Assembly: GCF_041262585.1 (NCBI RefSeq) | Contig: NZ_JBGCBZ010000004.1 | Coordinates: forward strand, 329,584-393,583 | DNA length: 64,000 nt | Direction of reading: 5' to 3' | DNA from: JAOEGB01 sp041262585 | GTDB lineage: Bacteria > Actinomycetota > Actinomycetes > Streptosporangiales > Streptosporangiaceae | Part shown: in pieces, positions 50,093 to 59,686 of the stretch | Position numbering within the stretch: position 1 is the stretch's first letter | How the letters are laid out: each line of letters opens with the position of its first letter | The notes under the pieces: model-generated | What the model was told of the DNA's origin: nothing | The model's input: only the letters and a program-made list of their open reading frames with translations | The model's database searches: none | Made by a program: the position numbers and the translations under genes

Positions 50093-50929
50093 TCAGAGAC
50101 TGTCGGCCAATGCGCGGGCGAAGAGGTTGGGGGCATCCAGTTCGTAACGGAGGAACAGATACGGCTCGGTCAGCTCCAACTCCATCAGCACGGGCTCGCC
50201 GTCAGGCATCCGGACTAGATCGACCCGGGCGTACAGGAGATTCTCCGGCACCTTGCTCAGCACAAGTTCGGCGACCGCGAACTGGTCGTCGTCCGGATCG
50301 CGCAGGGAAGCCTGGTTTTCCGCGGTGATCTCGGTACCGCTCAGCATCGGGTGCCGCCGCACCGCGTGGCTGAACTGGCCGCCGAAGTAGAGCAGGGACA
50401 ATTCCCCCTCGTGCTCGACCGCCTCGATGTAGGGCTGCACCATGACCGCCCGGCCGGCGTCGAGGAGCTTGGCCGCGTGGGCCTCCGCGATCTCACGGTC
50501 AGCGGTCCTGACTGTGTCGCGCGCCCCCGCCGAGATCGTCGGTTTGACGACGTACTCGTCCCAGACGGGAAGCTCCTTAACCGCTCCCTCTCCGGCTCCA
50601 GGTTCGGCCCAATGGGTCGGGACGATCGGCACACCGAGCTCGCGCAGGTAGGTCTTGTCAGTGTTCGTCGCGATCACGGACGCCGGGTTGAACAGCCGCG
50701 TGACCGTCTCGACCCGGTGCGCCCATGCCACGAAATCATCTCGGCGATCGATGTAGTTCCAGGCCGAACGGACGACGGCCGCGTCGAACGACGCCCAGTC
50801 GACCCGCGGGTCGTCCCACACCACCGGTGTGCCCTCGATGCCGGCCCCGAGCCAGGCGGCCAGGGCGATCTCCCGCTCGTTGTCGAACCGGGTAACCGGA
50901 TCGGCGGACGTGACGTACGCGACCTTCAT
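50093..50929 (-). CDS. ATP-grasp ligase (RimK/DcsG-like)
   Basis: A 278-residue ATP-grasp protein: MKVAYVTSADP, DDPRVDWASFDAAVVRSAWNYIDRRDDFVAW, YVVKPTISAGARDT (lysine and glycine-rich ATP loop) and DLVRMPDGEPVLMELELTEPYLFL (metal ligands D, E, E). Members include the cycloserine synthetase DcsG and unassigned amide ligases. No precursor peptide or cycloserine genes are nearby, so the product is unknown. The ATG at 50929 follows GGGAGCTCG. Confidence 0.85.
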   Translation of the reverse strand: MKVAYVTSADPVTRFDNEREIALAAWLGAGIEGTPVVWDDPRVDWASFDAAVVRSAWNYIDRRDDFVAWAHRVETVTRLFNPASVIATNTDKTYLRELGVPIVPTHWAEPGAGEGAVKELPVWDEYVVKPTISAGARDTVRTADREIAEAHAAKLLDAGRAVMVQPYIEAVEHEGELSLLYFGGQFSHAVRRHPMLSGTEITAENQASLRDPDDDQFAVAELVLSKVPENLLYARVDLVRMPDGEPVLMELELTEPYLFLRYELDAPNLFARALADSL

Positions 50930-51093
50930 CGAGCTCCCATCTCCTGTCATCAGCGAACAATGCTACGGACATGTCATCGCTGAGGCGGTCAGGGGAGTCA
51001 ACCTGGTCGGCGCGACGGCCGCCCGGACCCGGCCCGGCCAGTTGCGGCCCGCAAACCGAGGAGATGATCAAGGAACCAGTCGTCAGGCCTAAC

Positions 51094-51945
51094 TCAGGCG
51101 TCCACTCGCCATGCGGGGATCTCGCCACCTCCGTGTAGGAGAACCTGGGCACCTGTCACATAGGACGGCACACCGAGCCAGAGGCAGGCCGCCGCGACGT
51201 CCTCCGGGCGGGCCATCCGGCCGGCGGGGATGGCGGCGCCGGTCCGAGCCATCCCTGCCGCGCCGCCGTAGTGCTCGGCCGCGTTCTCGGTCTCGGCCAG
51301 CCCGACGACCACGGTGTTCACCCGAACCTGGGGTGCCCACTCCGCCGCGAGGCAGGCCGCCAGATGGTGCAGGCCGGCCTTGGCCGCGCCGTACGCGGAG
51401 GTCCCGGGTGACGGCCGGACCCCACTGGCGCTGCCGATCATGACGACGGCCCCGCCGCTCGCGGCGAGCAGGGGGTGGGCGCGCTGTGAGACCAGCAGCG
51501 GCGCGGTCAGGTTGAGCTCGATGACGCGCGCGTGCAGCCGCGAGGAGGTGTCCGCAACCGGTGCGTACGGCGAGCCGCCCGCGTTGTTGACCACCACGTC
51601 GAGCCTGCCGTACGCCTCCTCGATGGCACCGATGAGCCGGTCGACGTCGGCGGGGTCGCGGACGTCAGCCGCGACGAACCGGGGACCGCGCGGGGAGCCA
51701 TTCAGGGGACCAGCCGACAGGCCCCCAGAGAGACCGACTGGCCGGCCGTCAGAGGGAGTGTCCGGGGAAACGTCCGGAGGGGTCTTCAGTGAGCCGCCCG
51801 GGGGCGCGCTCGCCGGGGGCTGTTTACGGGCGCAGACGACGACCTCGGCTCCGGCGTCGCGGAAGGCCGCGGCGATCCCGGCGCCGATGCCTTTCGTGCC
51901 GCCTGTCACGAGCACTACGCGGCCGGTGTAGTCGTACGTCACCAC
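51094..51945 (-). CDS. SDR beside echA20, with Pro/Gly-rich insert
   Basis: A 283-residue short-chain dehydrogenase (VTGGTKGIGAGIA, NNAGGSPYAPVADTS, YGAAKAG, ending VLLHGGGEIPAW) resembling Rv3549c of the mycobacterial HIP cluster, which also lies divergent from echA20. Between the second and third strands it has an insert of about 45 residues rich in P, G, S and D (from PPASAPPGGSLKTPPD to PLNGSPRGP), absent from typical SDRs. The starts are two adjacent GTGs. Confidence 0.85.
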   Translation of the reverse strand: MVTYDYTGRVVLVTGGTKGIGAGIAAAFRDAGAEVVVCARKQPPASAPPGGSLKTPPDVSPDTPSDGRPVGLSGGLSAGPLNGSPRGPRFVAADVRDPADVDRLIGAIEEAYGRLDVVVNNAGGSPYAPVADTSSRLHARVIELNLTAPLLVSQRAHPLLAASGGAVVMIGSASGVRPSPGTSAYGAAKAGLHHLAACLAAEWAPQVRVNTVVVGLAETENAAEHYGGAAGMARTGAAIPAGRMARPEDVAAACLWLGVPSYVTGAQVLLHGGGEIPAWRVDA

Positions 51946-51965
51946 TCGCCCATGCTACCGTACCA

Positions 51966-51979
51966 AGCAAGCGTTAGGT
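51966..51979. promoter_or_regulatory. Degenerate KstR2 box between the SDR and echA20
   Basis: AGCAAGCGTTAGGT keeps the left CAAG arm and outer A/T of AnCAAGnnCTTGnT, but the right arm is TTAG. It is in the same divergent position where mycobacteria have a KstR2 site, 17 bp before the echA20 start. Confidence 0.55.
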
Positions 51980-51996
51980 TAGAAGGAAAGGGCGCG

Positions 51997-52745
51997 ATGG
52001 GCATCTCAGTCGTCGGAGAAGCGGGGACTGCCGGGGTCGTCGAGATCGTCATGGACGTCCCACCGGTCAACGCGTTGACCGCTCGCGGCTGGTTCGAGCT
52101 GGCGGAAGCCGTACAGCGGGCCGGGCGCGACGCGGCGACGCGGGTCGTCGTGCTGCGCGGCGAGGGCCGCGGCTTCAACGCGGGCGTGGACATCAAGGAG
52201 ATGCAGCGCGCCGACGGCTTCGAGACGCTCGTCGCGGCCAACCGGGGCTGCTACGCGGCGTTCGCGGCGGTCTACGAATGCGAGGTGCCGGTGATCGCGG
52301 CCGTCCACGGGTTCTGCCTCGGCGGTGGCGTCGGCCTGGCCGGCAACGCGGACATCGTGGTGGCGAGCGACGACGCGTACTTCGGGCTGCCGGAAGTCGA
52401 CCGGGGCGCGCTGGGTGCGGCGACCCACCTCGCCAGGTTGGTGCCGCCGCATCTGGTGCGCGCGATGGTGTACACGTGCCGGACGGCGACGGCCGCGGAG
52501 CTCCACAAACACGGCTCGGTGCTCAGCGTGGTCCCCCGCGACCGGCTCAGGGACACCGCGCTCGAGATCGCCGAGGGGATAGCCGCCAAGGATCCCTACG
52601 TCATCCGCAGGGCCAAGGAGTCGCTCAACGGCATCGACCCGATCGACGTGAAGCGCAGTTACCGGTTCGAGCAGGGCCTGACCTTCGAGCTCAACCTGAT
52701 GGGCGCGGGCGACAGGCACAGGGACGCCTTCGTGAAGGGAGACCG

Positions 52746-52749
<4 letters not shown>
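51997..52749 (+). CDS. echA20: Ring-D hydrolase EchA20 (crotonase family)
   Basis: A 250-residue crotonase-fold protein with GRGFNAGVDIKEMQRADGFETLVAANRGCYAAFAAVYECEVPVIAAVHGFCLGGG and FGLPEVDRGALGAATHLARLVP, ending LTFELNLMGAGDRHRDAFVKG, all closely like Rv3550. EchA20 opens ring D of the HIEC-CoA intermediate by hydrolysis. AGAAGGAAAGG precedes the ATG. It heads an operon with ipdA, ipdB and ipdC, each overlapping the next by 4 bp. Confidence 0.94.
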
Positions 52750-53572
<823 letters not shown>

Positions 53573-53576
<4 letters not shown>

Positions 53577-54337
53577 ACGCCTCCAGGGCGGAAGTGTGCG
53601 TGGTCGCCTGCGCGGAGGCGTTCCGGGGCGACGGGGAGATCCTCGCGGCGGGGGTCGGAGGCGCGGTGACGGTGCTCGCCGCCCGGCTGGCCCGGCTGAC
53701 CTTCGAGCCCGACCTGATCACCACGGACGGGACGTGCCTGCTGACCGGCGACGTCCCGCCGCTCGGGGCCGACCCCGAGGTGATCGAGGGCTGGCTGCCG
53801 TTCCGCGACCATCTGTGGCTGGTGCTACACGGGCGACGCCACGTCATGCTCGGCGCCTCGCAGATCGACCGGCACGGGAACACCAACATCTCCTGCATCG
53901 GCGACTGGGCGCGGCCGACGTCGCAACTCCTCGGCGTGCGCGGAGCGCCCGGCAACACGGTGTGCAACCCGACGAGCTACTGGATCCCCAGGCACTCGAC
54001 CCGCGTCTTCGTGCCCAAGGTCGACATGGTGAGCGGCGTGGGTCACGACCGGGCGGGCTCGCTGCGCCACCACGAGCTACGCCACCACAAGCTGCGCCAC
54101 CACGAGCTGCGGCGCGTCGTGACGAACCTGTGCGTGCTCGACTTCGACGGGGGCCTCATGCGGCTGGTCTCGGTCCATCCCGGAGTAAGCGTGGCGGACG
54201 TCGCCGGCAACACCGGATTCCCGCTCATCGTCCCGGACCAGGTGCCCGAGACCCGCCTGCCCACCACGGAAGAGCTCCACATCATCCGCGACATCCTCGA
54301 CCCCGGCGACCTGCGCGAGCGAGAGGTCCGGGCGTGA
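53573..54337 (+). CDS. ipdB: Ring-opening CoA hydrolase subunit IpdB
   Basis: A 254-residue CoA-transferase-fold beta subunit: CVVACAEAFRGDGEILAAGVGG, RHVMLGASQIDRHGNTNISCIGDW and GAPGNTVCNPTSYWIPRHSTRVFVPKVDMVSGVGHDR. It pairs with IpdA. After the GHDR segment it has a local expansion, LRHHELRHHKLRHHELRR, from a 15-bp DNA repeat, where related proteins have one short FHEIRR-like element; this may be recent slippage. The GTG overlaps the ipdA stop. Confidence 0.92.
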
Positions 54338-55368
54338 GGACGGCGCTGACCGATCTCGCGGGGTGCCGGCACCCGATCGTGCAGACCGGGATGGGATACG
54401 TCGCGGGCGCCCGGCTGGCGGCCGCCACCTCCAGGGCGGGCGGACTGGGCGTCATCGCGGCGGCCACGATGCCGGTCGACCAGATGACCGCCGCCATCCG
54501 GGCGGTGAAGGAGCGTACGGACGCGCCGTTCGGAGTGAACATCAGGTCGGACGCGGACGACGCCGCCGAACGGGTCGACGTGATGATCCGCGAAGGCGTC
54601 CGGGTCGCGTCTTTCGCTCTGGCCCCCCGCCGCGACCTGATCAGCCGCCTCAGGGACGCGGGGGTGGTGACGATCCCCTCGGTCGGGGCGCGCAGGCACG
54701 CGGAGAAAGTCGCCGCCTGGGGCGTGGACGCGGTGATCGTGCAGGGCGGAGAGGGCGGCGGGCACACCGGCGCGATTCCCACCACGCTGCTGCTGCCACA
54801 GGTCGTCGATGCCGTCGATATCCCGGTCGTCGCGGCCGGCGGCTTCTTCGACGGGCGGGGGTTGGCGGCCGCCCTCGCGTACGGCGCCGCCGGGATCGCG
54901 ATGGGCACCCGGTTCCTGCTGACCTCGGACTCGCCCGTGCCCGACGAGGTCAAGAAGCTCTACCTGGGCACGGCGGACACGCTGGTCACGACCCGGGTGG
55001 ACGGCGTGCCGCACCGGGTGCTGCGCACGCCGTTCGTGGAGTCGCTGGAGCGGTCGCGGCTGCGGCTGCTCCGCGCGGTCCTCAACGCCGCCCGGTTCAG
55101 ACGGCTCAGCGGCATGTCGTGGGCCGGCATGCTACGGGAAGGCCGCCGCATGAGGCGCGGGCGAGACCTCGGGTGGGCGCAGGTGCTCCAGGCGGCCAAC
55201 ACGCCCATGCTGCTCAAAGCCGCCATGGTGGACGGCCGGGCGGACCTCGGTGTGCTGGCCTCCGGGCAGGTGGTCGGGGTCATCGACGACCTGCCCACCT
55301 GCGCGGAGCTGATCGACCGGATCATGGCGGAGGCGACAGCCGTACTCAACGGGCTCGCCCGTCTGTGA
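54334..55368 (+). CDS. ipdC: IpdC, nitropropane-dioxygenase-like FMN enzyme
   Basis: A 344-residue FMN TIM barrel of the 2-nitropropane dioxygenase/enoyl reductase-like family: HPIVQTGMGYVAGARLAAATSRAGGLGVIAAA, VQGGEGGGHTGAIPTTLLLPQVVDAV and IPVVAAGGFFDGRGLAAALAYGAAGIAMGTRFLLTSDS. IpdC is needed in ring C/D catabolism, acting with EchA20 and IpdAB on the CoA intermediates. The GTG overlaps the ipdB stop. It ends the operon, convergent with nagZ. Confidence 0.92.
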   Translation: MRTALTDLAGCRHPIVQTGMGYVAGARLAAATSRAGGLGVIAAATMPVDQMTAAIRAVKERTDAPFGVNIRSDADDAAERVDVMIREGVRVASFALAPRRDLISRLRDAGVVTIPSVGARRHAEKVAAWGVDAVIVQGGEGGGHTGAIPTTLLLPQVVDAVDIPVVAAGGFFDGRGLAAALAYGAAGIAMGTRFLLTSDSPVPDEVKKLYLGTADTLVTTRVDGVPHRVLRTPFVESLERSRLRLLRAVLNAARFRRLSGMSWAGMLREGRRMRRGRDLGWAQVLQAANTPMLLKAAMVDGRADLGVLASGQVVGVIDDLPTCAELIDRIMAEATAVLNGLARL

Positions 55369-55397
55369 AACGGCACCTGCCCCAGCCCGACGGGGGG

Positions 55398-56891
55398 TCA
55401 TTCCTCCTGGAGGCCGGTGAGGATCTCGGCTGCGGCTTGGCCGCACACTCGGGCGGAGCCGTGGGTGGCGATGTGGACGGCGCCCAGGTCCGTACGGCCC
55501 GGCAGGCCCATCTCCACGACGACGCCGTCCGGCCGGACGGAGAGCATGCGTTCGAGGACGTGCATCTGCCACGGATGGCGGTGGGCGTCCCGCACGACGA
55601 TGACCAGCGGCCGGTCCGCCGCGTCGCCGAGCGCGCGGTCGGGGGCGCCGTCCATGGCCTCGGGCTCGCGCAGGCGGGTAACCGTCGTGCCGGGCAGCAG
55701 CTTGCTCAGCGGCTCTCCGGTGCCCCACGGCATGCCCTTGTCGATGGCCAGGTTCGTCTCGGGGGCGAGCTCTACCACGTGCGGGGCCGCCGCCAGGGGA
55801 AGCACGGCCGCCGCGCCGGGGTGGCGGGTGACCCGTACGGCACGGCGGGCGGCGGCGAGGCCGATCTCCCGTGAGCCGGCGGCGTCGGCCGCCCCGGCCT
55901 GCCAGGAGGCGAGCGCCCGCACCCGGACGGCGGCTTCGGCGAGCCGGTCCTCGGTCAGCTTGCCCTCCGCCACGGCGTCCACGATGGTGTTGCGGATGAG
56001 CTCCACCGTGGCCTCGTCGGAGTTCTCCCCGCCGACGCAGATGGAGTCGGCCCCGGCCGCGATGGCGAGCGCGCTCGCGCCGCCCAGGCCGTAGACCCCG
56101 GCCACGGCGGCCATCTCGATGCCATCGGTGACGACGAGGCCGTCGAAGCCGAGCTCGGTCCTGAGGAGGTCGGTGAGGATGCGCGGGCTGAGCGTCGCGG
56201 GCAGGTCGGAGTCGTACGCCGTGACGAGCAGATGGCCCGTCATGATCGCGCGTACGCCCTCCCGGATGGCGGACCGGAACGGCCACAGCTCGACCTCGGC
56301 CAGCTCCTCCCTGGAGACTGTGACGCGGGGGACGCTGTGGTGCGAGTCCACCGACGTGTCGCCGTGCCCGGGGAAGTGTTTGGCGCAGGCGGCCACTCCG
56401 GCCGACTGCAGGCCGCGGATCCAGGCGGCGGTGTGCCGGGCGACCAGTAAGGGGTCGGCGCCGAACGACCGCAGGCCGATCACCGGGTTGTCCGGGTTGC
56501 TGTTCACGTCGGCGGCGGGGGCGAAGTCGATGTTGACCCCGGCGGCGCGGAGGTCCCGGCCGATGTCACGGCCGACCTGCTCGGTCAGCTCCTCGTCGTC
56601 CACCACGCCGAGCGCGTAGTTCCCAGGCCGGGAGCTGCCCGTGCGGGCCTCCAGGCGGGTGACCTCCCCGGCCTCCTCGTCGATGCCGACGAGGATGTCC
56701 GGGTTCTCGGCGCGCAGGGCCGCGGTGAGGCCCGCGAGCTGGGCCGGGGTGTCGACGTTCCTGGAGAAGAGCACCACACCGGCGAGGCCGTCGGCGAGCC
56801 GGCGTCGCACCCAGTCGGGAGCGTTCGTCCCCACGAAGCCGGGAAGGAGGACCGTGTCGGCCAGCCGGAGCAGGCCAGGGCTTCGCTTCAT
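55398..56891 (-). CDS. Glycoside hydrolase family 3 (NagZ-like beta-N-acetylhexosaminidase)
   Basis: A 497-residue GH3 protein. KHFPGHGDTSVDSHHSVP is the NagZ-type loop with the catalytic His/Asp pair, and FDGLVVTDGIEMAAVAG carries the nucleophile Asp. It has no signal peptide, so it probably acts on cytosolic GlcNAc-containing fragments from wall recycling or chitin. A perfect palindrome 56 bp upstream suggests control by a ROK- or similar-type repressor. The ATG at 56891 has no strong ribosome site. Confidence 0.87.
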   Translation of the reverse strand: MKRSPGLLRLADTVLLPGFVGTNAPDWVRRRLADGLAGVVLFSRNVDTPAQLAGLTAALRAENPDILVGIDEEAGEVTRLEARTGSSRPGNYALGVVDDEELTEQVGRDIGRDLRAAGVNIDFAPAADVNSNPDNPVIGLRSFGADPLLVARHTAAWIRGLQSAGVAACAKHFPGHGDTSVDSHHSVPRVTVSREELAEVELWPFRSAIREGVRAIMTGHLLVTAYDSDLPATLSPRILTDLLRTELGFDGLVVTDGIEMAAVAGVYGLGGASALAIAAGADSICVGGENSDEATVELIRNTIVDAVAEGKLTEDRLAEAAVRVRALASWQAGAADAAGSREIGLAAARRAVRVTRHPGAAAVLPLAAAPHVVELAPETNLAIDKGMPWGTGEPLSKLLPGTTVTRLREPEAMDGAPDRALGDAADRPLVIVVRDAHRHPWQMHVLERMLSVRPDGVVVEMGLPGRTDLGAVHIATHGSARVCGQAAAEILTGLQEE

Positions 56892-56946
56892 GCTGTGGTG
56901 GGGTGGGCAGGCCACACAGGGCAGCGGTCAGGCATGCCCGAAATCT

Positions 56947-56965
56947 AATAGGAAACTTTCCTATT
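56947..56965. promoter_or_regulatory. Palindrome AATAGGAAACTTTCCTATT before nagZ
   Basis: Perfect 9-bp arms around a single C. This AGGAAAnTTTCCT form resembles sites reported upstream of amino-sugar genes regulated by ROK-family repressors. No such regulator is in the window. Confidence 0.7.
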
Positions 56966-56988
56966 CGCCAGAGGGTTGACCTTGGATT

Positions 56989-58365
56989 TTACAGATCAGT
57001 TCGTTGGAGCTTGTTGCCCTTGACCCGGAAGCCCGCCGCCGTCGAGACCGGTGCCCCCGGCCGGTCGACGAAATCCACCACTCTGTAGTCGGTCTGGAAG
57101 TCCTCCATGCTCGCCGTACAGGACAGATAGCCCCTGCGGTTGTCGAAGAAGGCGATGTGCGGGTTCAGCGGCAGGATGGCGCTCGCGTCCGTCATCGCGG
57201 GCATGCTGGTCACGGACGTCCCGACGAACTCCACGCCGAGCGCCTTGGACGCCGGGTCGGCCCAGTCGGCGCGCAGGTCGCAGGCCCAGCCGTTGTGGAC
57301 GTCTCCGCTCAGCACGACGAGGCCGTCGGGGGCCTCGGCCAGCACGCGCGCGCGGGACTCGGGGAACCCGTCCCAGGCGTCGGTGCTGGGAGGCTCCAGG
57401 GGGAACTTGCGCGGGGCGAAGAAGACCGCCTGCGCGAGGACCTTCCACCGGGCGGTCGCGCCCTTCAGCCGCGCGGCGAGCCACTGCTCCTGCTCGGGGC
57501 CGAGCATGTCGCGGCCCTCGCGATGCTGCCTGGCGTCCACGAGCACGAAGTCGACGACCCGCCCGTACGGCCGCCAGCGGTGGTTCTGCAGGCTGGAGCC
57601 GCTGGGCCGGACGCGCAGCGGCAGGTGCTCGTAGTACGCCTTGAAGGCGGCGGCCCTCCGCTTGAGGAACGCGGCGGGGCTGGTGCCGTCGCCGGGCAGC
57701 GCGCCGGAGTAGTTGTCCCGGACCTCGTGGTCGTCCGGCATCGCGATCCACGGCGCGGCGGCGTGCGCCGCCTGGAGATCGGCGTCCATGCGGTAGCGGG
57801 CGTAGCGGTTGCGGTAGTCGCCGAGCGTCCTGCACTCGGCCTCGGACTCCAGCGGCCGCACGTACCGGCCGGCCTTGGGGTGGGCCGGCTTGCCGTACTC
57901 GTAGATGTAGTCGCCGAGGTGCAGGATCACGTCGGGACGCTCGTCGGCCAGATGGCGCAGAGCGGTGAAGAACCCGTGCTCGTAGCGCTGGCACGAGACG
58001 ACGCCGAACCGGACGGGGGCCGTCGAGGCCGGGTCGGGGGCGGTCTTGGTGCGGCCCACCTGGCTGGTGTGGCCGTCGATGGAGAACCGGTAGAAATACT
58101 CGGCGCCCGGTCGCAGGCCCGTCACGCGGACGTGCACGCTGTGGGCCCAGTCGGGCTGCGCGGACGCCGTACCGGACTGGACCCCCCGGGCGAACGCCTC
58201 GTCCTCGGCGAGCTGCCACTGTACGGCCATCGCCTGGTTGGGCATGCCGCCGGGCCGGGTGGGGTGGAGCGGCTCGGGGGCCAGACGGGTCCACAGGATC
58301 ACGCCGTCGGGTAACGGTTCCCCCGAGGCCACCCCCAAAGTAAACGGATAGCCCAATTTCGCCAT
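56989..58365 (-). CDS. PhoD-like alkaline phosphatase without signal peptide
   Basis: A 458-residue PhoD-family phosphoesterase. The N-terminal PhoD_N domain starts at once with MAKLGYPFTLGVASGEPLPDGVILWTRL; the catalytic part has VVSCQRYEHGFFTALRHLADERPDVILHLGDYIYEYG, MPDDHEVRDNYSGA and LSGDVHNGWACDL, giving the Fe/Ca ligands. PhoD enzymes normally carry a Tat signal before the PFTLGVASG segment; none is present here, nor in the six-residue extension to 58383. It may act inside the cell or have lost its export signal. Confidence 0.88.
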   Translation of the reverse strand: MAKLGYPFTLGVASGEPLPDGVILWTRLAPEPLHPTRPGGMPNQAMAVQWQLAEDEAFARGVQSGTASAQPDWAHSVHVRVTGLRPGAEYFYRFSIDGHTSQVGRTKTAPDPASTAPVRFGVVSCQRYEHGFFTALRHLADERPDVILHLGDYIYEYGKPAHPKAGRYVRPLESEAECRTLGDYRNRYARYRMDADLQAAHAAAPWIAMPDDHEVRDNYSGALPGDGTSPAAFLKRRAAAFKAYYEHLPLRVRPSGSSLQNHRWRPYGRVVDFVLVDARQHREGRDMLGPEQEQWLAARLKGATARWKVLAQAVFFAPRKFPLEPPSTDAWDGFPESRARVLAEAPDGLVVLSGDVHNGWACDLRADWADPASKALGVEFVGTSVTSMPAMTDASAILPLNPHIAFFDNRRGYLSCTASMEDFQTDYRVVDFVDRPGAPVSTAAGFRVKGNKLQRTDL

Positions 58366-58411
58366 AGCTTCGATCCTGCCCAAGAACGCGGCCCTGTGGC
58401 GGCTGTTTTGC

Positions 58412-58437
58412 GCATGATCACGGCCTTACATGATCAC
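58412..58437 (-). repeat. GTGATCATGC repeat heads, locus E (16-bp spacing)
   Basis: On the minus strand GTGATCATGT (58437-58428) and GTGATCATGC (58421-58412) lie 16 bp apart, right after the fadA6 stop and 47 bp before phoD. The first head is followed at once by TAA, giving ATG-TAA. The 53-bp register is absent here. Confidence 0.75.
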
Positions 58438-58440
58438 GGC

Positions 58441-59589
58441 CTATGTGAGGGATTCGAGGATCGTGACGTTGGCCTGGCCGCCGCCCTCGCACATCGTCTG
58501 CAGGCCGTACCGGCCTCCGGTGCGTTCGAGCTCGTGCAGCAGGGAGGTCATCAGCCGGGCCCCGGTCGCGCCCAGCGGGTGGCCGAGCGCGATCGCCCCG
58601 CCGTTCGGGTTGACGGTGGCCGGGTCGGCGCCCGTCTCCTTGAGCCAGGCGAGCACCACCGGCGCGAACGCCTCGTTGATCTCCACGCCGTCGATGTCGT
58701 CGATCTTCATCCCCGCCTTGCGCAGCGCGTGCGCGGTGGCCGGGATGGGCGCGGAAAGCATCATGATCGGATCGGCGCCCCGGGCGGACATGTGGTGGAT
58801 CCGGGCGCGCGGGGTGAGGCCGTGGACGCGGACCGCCTCCTCTGAGGCGATCAGGAGCGCTGCGGCGCCGTCGGAGATCTGGGAGGAGACGGCCGCCGTG
58901 AGCCGTCCCCCGTCGACCAGCGTCCCGAGCGCGGCCATCTTCTCCGGGGTCGTGTCCCGGCGGGGCCCCTCGTCGGCCGTCACGCCCAGGTAAGGGGCGA
59001 TCTCGCGGTCGAACCGGCCCTCGTCGGCGGCGGCGATCGCGCGCCGGTGGGAGGCGTAGGCGAACGCCTCCATGTCCTCTCGGGAGATCTCCCACCGGGC
59101 GGCGATCATCTCCGCGCCGCGGAACTGGGACACCTCCTGCGTGCCGTACCTCGCCCGCCAGCCGTGCGATCCGCTGAACGGCCCTTCGGAGTGGCCTCCG
59201 GCGGTCATGGCGGAGGCGATCGGCACCATGCTCATGTTCTGCACGCCCCCTGCCACGACGAGGTCCGCGTTTCCGCTCTGCACGGCCTGCGCCGCGAAGT
59301 GGACGGCCTGCTGCGACGAGCCGCACTGCCGATCGACAGTGACGCCGGGCACCTCCTCGGGCAGCCCGGCGGCGAGCCAGCACGTCCTCGCGATGTCGCC
59401 GGCCTGGGGGCCCACGGTGTCGACGCAGCCGAACACCACGTCCTCCACCGCGGCCGGGTCCACGCCCGTCCTGTCCATGAGCGCGCGGAGCACGTGCGCC
59501 CCGAGGTCGGCGGGGTGCGCCGCGGCGAGGCCGCCGTTCCGCCTGCCGACGGGTGTGCGGACCGCGCCCACGATGTATGCCTCAGCCAT
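58441..59589 (-). CDS. fadA6: Thiolase FadA6
   Basis: A 382-residue degradative thiolase. C89 in VDRQCGSSQQAVHFAAQAV is the nucleophile; GGAIALGHPLGATGARL and MCEGGGQANVTI hold the His and second Cys. VDTVGPQAGDIAR, QEVSQFRGAEMIA and ARIHHMSARGADPIMML match FadA6 (Rv3556c), the thiolase of ring C/D breakdown. The ATG at 59589 lies 7 nt after TACGAT, so it may be leaderless; an ATG three codons earlier is the alternative. A perfect KstR2 box abuts the -10 element. Confidence 0.94.
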   Translation of the reverse strand: MAEAYIVGAVRTPVGRRNGGLAAAHPADLGAHVLRALMDRTGVDPAAVEDVVFGCVDTVGPQAGDIARTCWLAAGLPEEVPGVTVDRQCGSSQQAVHFAAQAVQSGNADLVVAGGVQNMSMVPIASAMTAGGHSEGPFSGSHGWRARYGTQEVSQFRGAEMIAARWEISREDMEAFAYASHRRAIAAADEGRFDREIAPYLGVTADEGPRRDTTPEKMAALGTLVDGGRLTAAVSSQISDGAAALLIASEEAVRVHGLTPRARIHHMSARGADPIMMLSAPIPATAHALRKAGMKIDDIDGVEINEAFAPVVLAWLKETGADPATVNPNGGAIALGHPLGATGARLMTSLLHELERTGGRYGLQTMCEGGGQANVTILESLT

Positions 59590-59601
59590 GAACAGCATCG
59601 T

Positions 59602-59615
59602 ACCAAGCGCTTGTT
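59602..59615. promoter_or_regulatory. KstR2 box 1 in the fadA6-kstR2 region
   Basis: ACCAAGCGCTTGTT fits AnCAAGnnCTTGnT at all fixed positions. It overlaps by one base the -10 TACGAT of fadA6. Confidence 0.88.
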
Positions 59616-59652
59616 AGGCATACCGAAGGTTGTTCGGAGCAGCGGTTATGTG

Positions 59653-59666
59653 AACAAGCCCTTGCT
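59653..59666. promoter_or_regulatory. KstR2 box 2 in the fadA6-kstR2 region
   Basis: AACAAGCCCTTGCT fits AnCAAGnnCTTGnT at all fixed positions and lies 9 bp before CATAAT, the -10 of kstR2, so KstR2 probably represses itself. Confidence 0.88.
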
Positions 59667-59686
59667 CGTGGGCCCATAATGGAGAG

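Noticed and set aside
50093..50929. RiPP or cycloserine cluster around the ATP-grasp gene
   Set aside because: No precursor peptide with a core pattern, transporter or other pathway enzymes are adjacent; the 11-codon frame at 49888 is on the other strand and unlike known precursors.
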